DNA from: an uncultured Lactobacillus sp.
Lineage (GTDB): Bacteria > Bacillota > Bacilli > Lactobacillales > Lactobacillaceae
Assembly: GCF_910589175.1 (NCBI RefSeq)
Contig: NZ_CAJURR010000009.1
Span: 1 to 64,000 of the forward strand
Length of the DNA stretch: 64,000 bases
Direction of reading: 5' to 3'
The notes beneath the pieces were generated by a model, which was not told the origin of the DNA, made no database searches, and saw only the letters and a program-made list of their open reading frames with translations. The position numbers were made by a program, and so were the translations under genes. Positions 59,368 through 64,000 of this stretch are shown in pieces; within the stretch, counting starts at the first letter, position 1, and each line of letters begins with the position of its first letter.

Positions 59368-59865
59368 TTATTTTGAACTTTCTTCAGAACTGGCATCTAG
59401 ATATAAAATCTGGGCCAGTTCTTTTGTTTCTAAGTTTAATTTAGCTAAAACATATGGTTTTTCACTATCGCCTAAATTTTCGTACATAGTAACGCCAGCT
59501 TTTGACAACTTATCTAAAAAAGTAGGAATAACAAAATTTAAAGGTTGGCTAAAGAAAGCTAAATTACTATCTGGTGTATCAATTTCTGCAATTTCTGAAG
59601 CAGGTAATTCAAATTTATTTAATCCTGCAACAGGCATTTGTTTGTCATCAGCCAAGATTCCATACCAAAACATAAAGTTTTCTGGTCCAAATACCACCAA
59701 GCTTGCTCGTTCATTTTCATACCCATTGTCTTTGATAAACTTTTGGAATACAGGATCATTTTCCATCTCTTGAATAGCAGCTGTATATGTCTTATTTTCG
59801 TCAATTTGATTTGGCATAAAAACCTTACCGATAAAGTTATGTGCCGAGTATTTTTCTTTCTTCAT
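59368..59865 (-). CDS. Hypothetical protein, 165 aa
   Basis: Soluble, acidic protein. The ATG at 59865 has GGGGAG at good spacing. No signal peptide or catalytic motif is seen; [20 protein letters not shown] in the middle may be a beta-rich core. It overlaps the upstream ntdP gene by 29 nt, so the two are probably translated together. Its last codons on the opposite strand form the terminator of the neighbouring membrane gene. Function unknown. Confidence 0.78.
   Translation of the reverse strand: MKKEKYSAHNFIGKVFMPNQIDENKTYTAAIQEMENDPVFQKFIKDNGYENERASLVVFGPENFMFWYGILADDKQMPVAGLNKFELPASEIAEIDTPDSNLAFFSQPLNFVIPTFLDKLSKAGVTMYENLGDSEKPYVLAKLNLETKELAQILYLDASSEESSK
59386..59429 (+). terminator. 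Terminator of the 153-aa membrane gene, inside the opposing CDS
   Basis: AGAACTGGC (59386-59394) and GCCAGTTCT (59414-59422) form a 9-bp perfect stem with a 19-nt loop, followed by TTTGTTTC on the plus strand. It lies in the coding 3' end of the minus-strand gene at 59368. Confidence 0.75.
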
Positions 59866-60427
59866 TTTCTCTCCCCTTAAAAAAGCTTCGATCTAAGTCA
59901 GGACGTAATTGGTTATAGCGTTCGTACCAAATTTGTACAAACTTTTTAGCAAATGGTCCCTTCTTTTGATCAATCCAATCTAATAATTCAAAACTAGTAC
60001 TACGCAAAATACTATCAATCTCTTCGCTATAATGCCAGCGTTTTTTGTTCATTGCATACTCATCGGCATCTAGAAGTCTTTTTTCTCCATCTGGAAAAAC
60101 TTTAATATCTAGATCATAGTCGATATATTTTAATGCTTCTCGATCTAAAATAAATGGACTAGCTAAATTTGCGTAGTATGCAACACCATCTGGCCTAAGC
60201 ATTGCTATCACATTAAACCAAAGTTTACGATGAAAATAAACAATTGCTGGTTCACGACTAATCCATTTTCTACCGTCTTCTTCGGTAATTAAAGTCCGAT
60301 CATTAACGCCAATAATAATATTTTGTTCTGTTTTAACTACCATAGTGTCACGCCAATTTCGGTGTAGCGTACCATTATGTTTATAACTTTGTATTGCGAT
60401 ATAATCGCCTTCACGAGGCATCTCCAT
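59837..60427 (-). CDS. ntdP: Nucleoside tri-/diphosphatase, DUF402 (YgaC/Ntdp type)
   Basis: 196 aa. The DUF402 core ([60 protein letters not shown]) carries the acidic residues that bind metal in the staphylococcal and Bacillus enzymes, which hydrolyse nucleoside tri- and diphosphates. GGAGG precedes the ATG at 60427. It overlaps the downstream hypothetical gene by 29 nt and lies 36 nt after recX. Confidence 0.88.
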   Translation of the reverse strand: MEMPREGDYIAIQSYKHNGTLHRNWRDTMVVKTEQNIIIGVNDRTLITEEDGRKWISREPAIVYFHRKLWFNVIAMLRPDGVAYYANLASPFILDREALKYIDYDLDIKVFPDGEKRLLDADEYAMNKKRWHYSEEIDSILRSTSFELLDWIDQKKGPFAKKFVQIWYERYNQLRPDLDRSFFKGRENEERKILGT

Positions 60428-60463
60428 GATATTCGCCTCCTAACTAAATATTATACCAGCAAA

Positions 60464-61279
60464 TTAATATTCATCTATTTCTTCTAAATTTACTACTTCA
60501 CCACTTAAAAAACTATCAATCTCTCCACTGGAAAAACCATGTTGAAATAAGTATCTTTTAACCTTCTGTCGTCTCTTAAAGTCATCATCTCTTCGATAAC
60601 GACGCCAAGCTTTAATTCCTTGTTTTTTCAAAGCCTCTAGTTGATCATCTTCTGTACTTTCTAAGTCTAACTGATCAACTACAAGTTCTCCTAGCTCTTG
60701 ATTAAAACCATGTGTTTGTAGTTTTTTTAGCGCTTTTTGCTTAATTTCTTTATATGACATTTTTCCTACTTGATGACCAATTGAATGTATTAAGCGCATA
60801 CCAGCTTCTATCCATTCTTCATCATCTATTTCATAAAGAGAATCCTGAATAATATCGTTAGCTACACCTTTTTGTTTTAATTTACTACTGATCGATCTTG
60901 GGCCATCTTTTCCTACTCTAAGGTTATTCTGGATAAATAAGCGTGCAAAATTATTATCATCAAGATAATTTAATTCTATTAAGTTTTCTATAGCACTTTG
61001 ACTAGCTTCCGGACTAATCCCCTGCTTATTTAAATAAGTTAAAACTTCATATACACTACGCGGCTGATAGCTTAAATAAGACATAGCTAGCTGGAGCGCA
61101 TGACTATCTGCTTCAGCTTTTTTTATTTTTTCAATATCTTCAAGGCTTAGTTCAGTTCCTTTTAACAGTCTTTTTTCAGCTAAGGTTCTTTCACTGACAC
61201 TGAAGGCATATTCATTATCAATAAAAATATTATAGCGTCCCTTTCGCTTTTGCGTACTAATCTTAGTAATAATTGGCAT
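60464..61279 (-). CDS. recX: RecX, regulator of RecA
   Basis: 271 aa from the ATG at 61279, with GAAGG upstream; a GTG two codons earlier is possible. Helical repeats typical of RecX are clear (YLSYQPRSVYEVLTYLNKQG; LIELNYLDDNNFARLFIQNN). The length is that of the long Firmicute form. RecX inhibits RecA filament growth. It is over 30 kb from recA and next to ntdP. No SOS box was seen in front. Confidence 0.9.
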   Translation of the reverse strand: MPIITKISTQKRKGRYNIFIDNEYAFSVSERTLAEKRLLKGTELSLEDIEKIKKAEADSHALQLAMSYLSYQPRSVYEVLTYLNKQGISPEASQSAIENLIELNYLDDNNFARLFIQNNLRVGKDGPRSISSKLKQKGVANDIIQDSLYEIDDEEWIEAGMRLIHSIGHQVGKMSYKEIKQKALKKLQTHGFNQELGELVVDQLDLESTEDDQLEALKKQGIKAWRRYRRDDDFKRRQKVKRYLFQHGFSSGEIDSFLSGEVVNLEEIDEY

Positions 61280-61407
61280 TATCACACCTTCTTCATTTTT
61301 TTATTTCTTCTATATTATAATAAATTAAATACTTGTATCACTTGAAAATAACGCTTATGCTTATTGTGACACTTTTTTCATGAATCAATCGAAATGAGGG
61401 CCTTATT

Positions 61408-62787
61408 TTGACAAAATTTACTAAAAACAAACAAGAAAAAAATATTATCATCACTATTAAACGCTTGGGTATTAATGGTGAAGGTATTGGATACTATAAA
61501 AAGAAAATTATTTTTATTCCGGGTGCGCTTCCGAATGAGGTAGTTGTTGCTAAGATCGTTGATCGCCATCCACACTATTTGGAAGGTGAATTAGTAAGAA
61601 TTAAAGAAAAATCTCCTGACAGAGTTACCTTTCCTAAAGGAGTTGATCCTGCAGTTGGTGGGCTAGAACTCGCACATCTTTCTTATCCAAAACAACTTGA
61701 ATTTAAACAGCATCTAATTCTAGAATCGCTTAGAAAATATCATCCAAGAGACTATATTAAATATAAAGTTAAAAAGACAATTCCTGCACCAAACGCTTGG
61801 AATTATCGAAATAAAGCTCAATATCAAATTGAATTTAATAAGGGGAAGAGTAAACTTGGTCTCTATGCTCCTAATTCCCGTCGTCTTATTGACCTGCCTG
61901 ATATGCCCACTCAAACAAAAGAGACTCAAAAAGTAGAACGTGAAATTAAGAAACTAATCGATAAACTTCACATCCGAATTGCCGACTTTAGACGTCATAC
62001 CGATGGAATTAAAACCATTGCCGTTCGTCAAAGCAATGCTACTGGTGAAATTCAGGTAACTTTAATTACAATTGATAAAAAAATTAAAGATCTCAAGTTA
62101 CTTGCTAGTCATATTATGAAACTTCCGAATGTAGTTTCCGTTTTCCAAAATGAAACTCAATGGCAAAATCCTCAAGTTTGGGGCAATAAAACTATTAAAT
62201 TGTTCGGAAAGTCACATATTACAGAAGAAATACTAGGTAAAAAATTTAAGCTTTCACCACGCGCATTTTTCCAGCTTAACCCTGAACAAACTACTACTCT
62301 TTACTCAGAAGCCCTTAAATATCTTGACTTAACTCCCGATCAAACTTTAATCGATGCTTATGCGGGCGTTGGTACTTTGGGAATCTTAGCTAGCGATCAA
62401 GTAAGACAGGTTATTGGAATTGAATCCATTCCTGAAGCCGTAATCGATGCTCAAGAAAACTGCCGCTTAAATCATGTAAGAAATGCGGAATATATTCAAG
62501 GAAATGTGGAAAAATTACTTCCAGAACTAAAAAATCAAGGTGTTCCAATTAATGCATTAATCGTCGACCCACCACGTACGGGATTAAGCAAAAAGTTAAT
62601 TAAAACTCTACTTGAAGTAAAACCTGAAACCTTTGTTTACGTTTCTTGCAATCCTGCTACTCTGGCAAAGGATTTAGTTCTTCTAAGTGAAGCTTATGAT
62701 GTTAGAGTTATTCAACCAGTTGATATGATGCCGCAAACACCACGTTGGGAAGGCGTTACTAAACTAGTTTTAAGAAAAAATAAGTAA
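61408..62787 (+). CDS. rlmCD: 23S rRNA (uracil-5-)-methyltransferase, RlmCD/TrmA-like
   Basis: 459 aa. TTG start at 61408, seven bases after GAGGG. An N-terminal TRAM domain (about 12-70), SAM motif DAYAGVGTLGILASDQ near 316, and the catalytic cysteine in VYVSCNPATLAKDLVLL near 414. The usual Fe-S cysteines near residues 75-90 are absent; the place reads KGVDPAVGGLELAHLSYPKQ. In Gram-positives this family methylates U747 and U1939; the target here is inferred. Followed by a terminator. Confidence 0.9.
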   Translation: MTKFTKNKQEKNIIITIKRLGINGEGIGYYKKKIIFIPGALPNEVVVAKIVDRHPHYLEGELVRIKEKSPDRVTFPKGVDPAVGGLELAHLSYPKQLEFKQHLILESLRKYHPRDYIKYKVKKTIPAPNAWNYRNKAQYQIEFNKGKSKLGLYAPNSRRLIDLPDMPTQTKETQKVEREIKKLIDKLHIRIADFRRHTDGIKTIAVRQSNATGEIQVTLITIDKKIKDLKLLASHIMKLPNVVSVFQNETQWQNPQVWGNKTIKLFGKSHITEEILGKKFKLSPRAFFQLNPEQTTTLYSEALKYLDLTPDQTLIDAYAGVGTLGILASDQVRQVIGIESIPEAVIDAQENCRLNHVRNAEYIQGNVEKLLPELKNQGVPINALIVDPPRTGLSKKLIKTLLEVKPETFVYVSCNPATLAKDLVLLSEAYDVRVIQPVDMMPQTPRWEGVTKLVLRKNK

Positions 62788-62798
62788 TTATATTAATT

Positions 62799-62827
62799 TA
62801 AGCAGTCGATTTGACTGCTTTTTTTGT
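62799..62827 (+). terminator. Terminator of the rlmCD-like gene
   Basis: AAGCAGTC and GACTGCTT arms around GATTT, followed by a T-run. Confidence 0.93.
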
Positions 62828-62833
62828 GCTTAT

Positions 62834-62871
62834 AAAAAAGGTTGTAGACTGCCTGGTCTACAACCTTTTTT
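62834..62871. terminator. Bidirectional terminator closing the candidate small RNA
   Basis: GGTTGTAGAC and GTCTACAACC form a 10-bp perfect stem around TGCCTG, flanked by six A and six T. On the minus strand it ends the proposed RNA; on the plus strand it is a second stop behind rlmCD. Confidence 0.93.
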
Positions 62872-63062
62872 CAAGTGGATGAGGTAAATACTATCTAGCG
62901 CCATAACGTCAGTATCTGGGTTTGATATTATGACTTGATCAACATCACTTGTTTGCATCTGTATTGAATAACGACTATTTGATCTTACTAAGAGAATCTT
63001 GTCTTTAAAACACTACAATCTGGAGATAAAAACTATTTACAATATTATTCTACCTCTCCACA
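62835..63062 (-). ncRNA. Candidate structured small RNA, 6S-like outline
   Basis: No convincing protein fills the 310 nt between rlmCD and mvaS. Read on the minus strand there is a promoter, then about 190 nt, then a strong terminator. The two ends of the body (63046-63061 and 62875-62890) pair over 15 bp as GUGGA/UCCAC, GAGGUA/UACCUC and AAUA/UAUU with two single-base bulges. That closing stem, and a body of 187 nt, fit the outline of 6S RNA, but I could not build the full central bubble and rod. The identity is therefore open; the existence of an RNA gene is better supported than its name. Confidence 0.6.
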
Positions 63063-63068
63063 CATCTT

Positions 63069-63096
63069 ATTATAACAACTATGTAAGCGAATACAA
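63069..63096 (-). promoter_or_regulatory. Promoter of the candidate small RNA
   Basis: Minus strand TTGTAT (63091-63096), 16-nt spacer, TATAAT (63069-63074) preceded by TG one base away (extended -10). It starts right after the mvaS stop codon and should give a start near 63062, at the first base of the pairing arm. Confidence 0.7.
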
Positions 63097-63097
63097 G

Positions 63098-64000
63098 TTA
63101 TTTAACTTGGTATTGTCGGATATCATTATGAATACCAGCAAAATAATATCTACCTTTTTCTTCATCACTTGTAAGTTCAACATTATTTTCTGGATCTTCC
63201 AAGCCTGCAGAAAAGATTTCTTCATATTCAGCAACACTAAGTTTGCTTCGATTATCTAATAAAGCTTTATCCCCAACCTTATCAAGTTGTTTTTCATAAC
63301 CTTCAACTACATTTGCGGAATAAAATTCAGCCATTGCACCTGAACCATAAGAAAATAGACCGACTAAGTCTCCAGCTTTTAACTTTCCATTTTCAAGTAA
63401 ACTAAGGAGACTCAAGTATAACGATCCGGTGTAAATATTACCTACATTTGCATTCAATTCTTTAGCTGCAGTAAAGCTGTCCATTAACCGGGCATTTGTT
63501 TCTTCATCCGTTCCCTCAACAGCTAATCTATTTGCCTTTAATCCCATCTTAGTAAAAGGTAAGTGGTAGACAATAGCAGCAAAATCTTTTGTTTCAAGAT
63601 TCTTTTGTTCTTTGTAAGCAGAAAAAGTATGTTTGAAAAAGTCTAAGTAAACCTGGGTAGAATACTTTCCATCTACCTTGGCTGTTTTAGAATAGTTAGG
63701 ACGCCAGAAATCATTGATATCCTCACTATAAGCACTATGGCCTTCATTTAATTCTAAAATTCTTGGATTACTGGAAATTAATAAACTAACACTTCCAGCT
63801 CCTTGAGTAACTTCACCAGCAGTATTAACCCCATAGCGAGCAATATCACTGCCGATAATAATAGCAGTTTGATCAGGATGAAGTCGTACAAAATCTTGGG
63901 CAATCATCAAGCCAGCAGTTAAGCCAAAACATGCTTCCTTAACTTCAAAAGCTCTCACAGTAGGATCTAACCCTAATGCCGATTTTACAAATAAAGAACC
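63098..64000 (-). CDS. mvaS: Hydroxymethylglutaryl-CoA synthase (5' part cut by window edge)
   Basis: The frame runs to the right edge at 64000 without a start, giving the C-terminal 300 aa of an enzyme usually near 385 aa. The catalytic cysteine lies in FEVKEACFGLTAGLM (codon about 63929-63931). It condenses acetyl-CoA with acetoacetyl-CoA in the mevalonate pathway that lactobacilli use for isoprenoids. A GTG at 63958 is internal, not the start. No terminator is seen between its stop and the small RNA promoter. Confidence 0.95.
   Translation of the reverse strand, partial: GSLFVKSALGLDPTVRAFEVKEACFGLTAGLMIAQDFVRLHPDQTAIIIGSDIARYGVNTAGEVTQGAGSVSLLISSNPRILELNEGHSAYSEDINDFWRPNYSKTAKVDGKYSTQVYLDFFKHTFSAYKEQKNLETKDFAAIVYHLPFTKMGLKANRLAVEGTDEETNARLMDSFTAAKELNANVGNIYTGSLYLSLLSLLENGKLKAGDLVGLFSYGSGAMAEFYSANVVEGYEKQLDKVGDKALLDNRSKLSVAEYEEIFSAGLEDPENNVELTSDEEKGRYYFAGIHNDIRQYQVK

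Noticed and set aside
62999..63259. 86-aa plus-strand open frame across the small RNA region and the mvaS 3' end
   Set aside because: No ribosome site, overlaps conserved mvaS coding, and the minus-strand promoter, terminator and pairing explain the region better.
1..64000. tRNA, rRNA, insertion sequences, prophage, CRISPR arrays, T-box or metabolite riboswitches
   Set aside because: No supporting structure, motif or gene was seen by eye; the window is continuous housekeeping DNA. A covariance-model scan would be decisive for RNA elements.

Overview
The window reads as chromosomal core DNA of a low-GC Gram-positive bacterium of the Lactobacillaceae. Protein content and gene order point to the Lactobacillus gasseri / johnsonii group; this is recognition, not a database search. 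No rRNA, tRNA, insertion sequence, prophage or CRISPR array was seen. I support 59 protein-coding genes (one cut by the right edge), one probable small RNA gene, about two dozen intrinsic terminators and several control sites. Most genes lie on the minus strand.

Layout, left to right. 60-8524 (minus): whiA, yvcK and rapZ, then a DUF308 membrane protein, then uvrA and uvrB behind an SOS-type promoter. 8623-15243 (minus): sugar metabolism, with pgcA, the Leloir genes galM, galT and galK, and a LacI-family regulator. 15411-23857 (minus): trxB, gpsA, lgt, hprK, a small membrane protein, prfB with its programmed +1 frameshift, secA and hpf. 23939-29465: comFC and comFA, yigZ on the plus strand, tagO and rny. 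29592-38118 (minus): recA, pgsA, a RodZ-like protein, ymfI, ymfH, ymfF and ftsK. 38140-45081: a DUF1149 protein, trmL, an AI-2E-family transporter, a hypothetical protein, then a lactonase and a DUF2075 ATPase on the plus strand, then oleate hydratase. 45180-51000: rluD-like, nadK, relQ, a CYTH protein, spxH, coiA, mecA and spx. 51194-55872: ptsI, ptsH, a 60-aa protein and clpE. 56030-64000: a DUF1827-type protein, prfC, a corC-like gene, two unknown genes, ntdP, recX, an rlmCD-like methyltransferase, a candidate structured RNA and the 3' part of mvaS.

How the parts fit. HprK, HPr (His15 and Ser46 both present) and enzyme I form the sugar-uptake and carbon-control module. A perfect cre site lies at galK, and cre-like sites lie at hpf and ptsH. 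PgcA links the Leloir genes to glycolysis. Spx, MecA, SpxH and ClpE are a proteolysis and stress module. ClpE carries a textbook CIRCE element, implying HrcA control. RecA, RecX, UvrA and UvrB are repair genes, and LexA-type boxes lie in front of recA and uvrB. ComFA, ComFC, CoiA and RecA are competence-type genes without the rest of an uptake machine in view.

The least explained element is a probable structured RNA of about 190-230 nt at 62835-63062, minus strand. It has an extended -10 promoter, a strong terminator and ends that pair over 15 bp, a 6S-like outline. Other points are a promoter that appears to sit inside the upstream gene's terminator at uvrB, a palindrome filling the promoter spacer of oleate hydratase, an unexplained 13-bp inverted repeat before pgcA, terminators written into the 3' coding ends of opposing genes, and loss of Fe-S ligands in the RlmCD-like enzyme.
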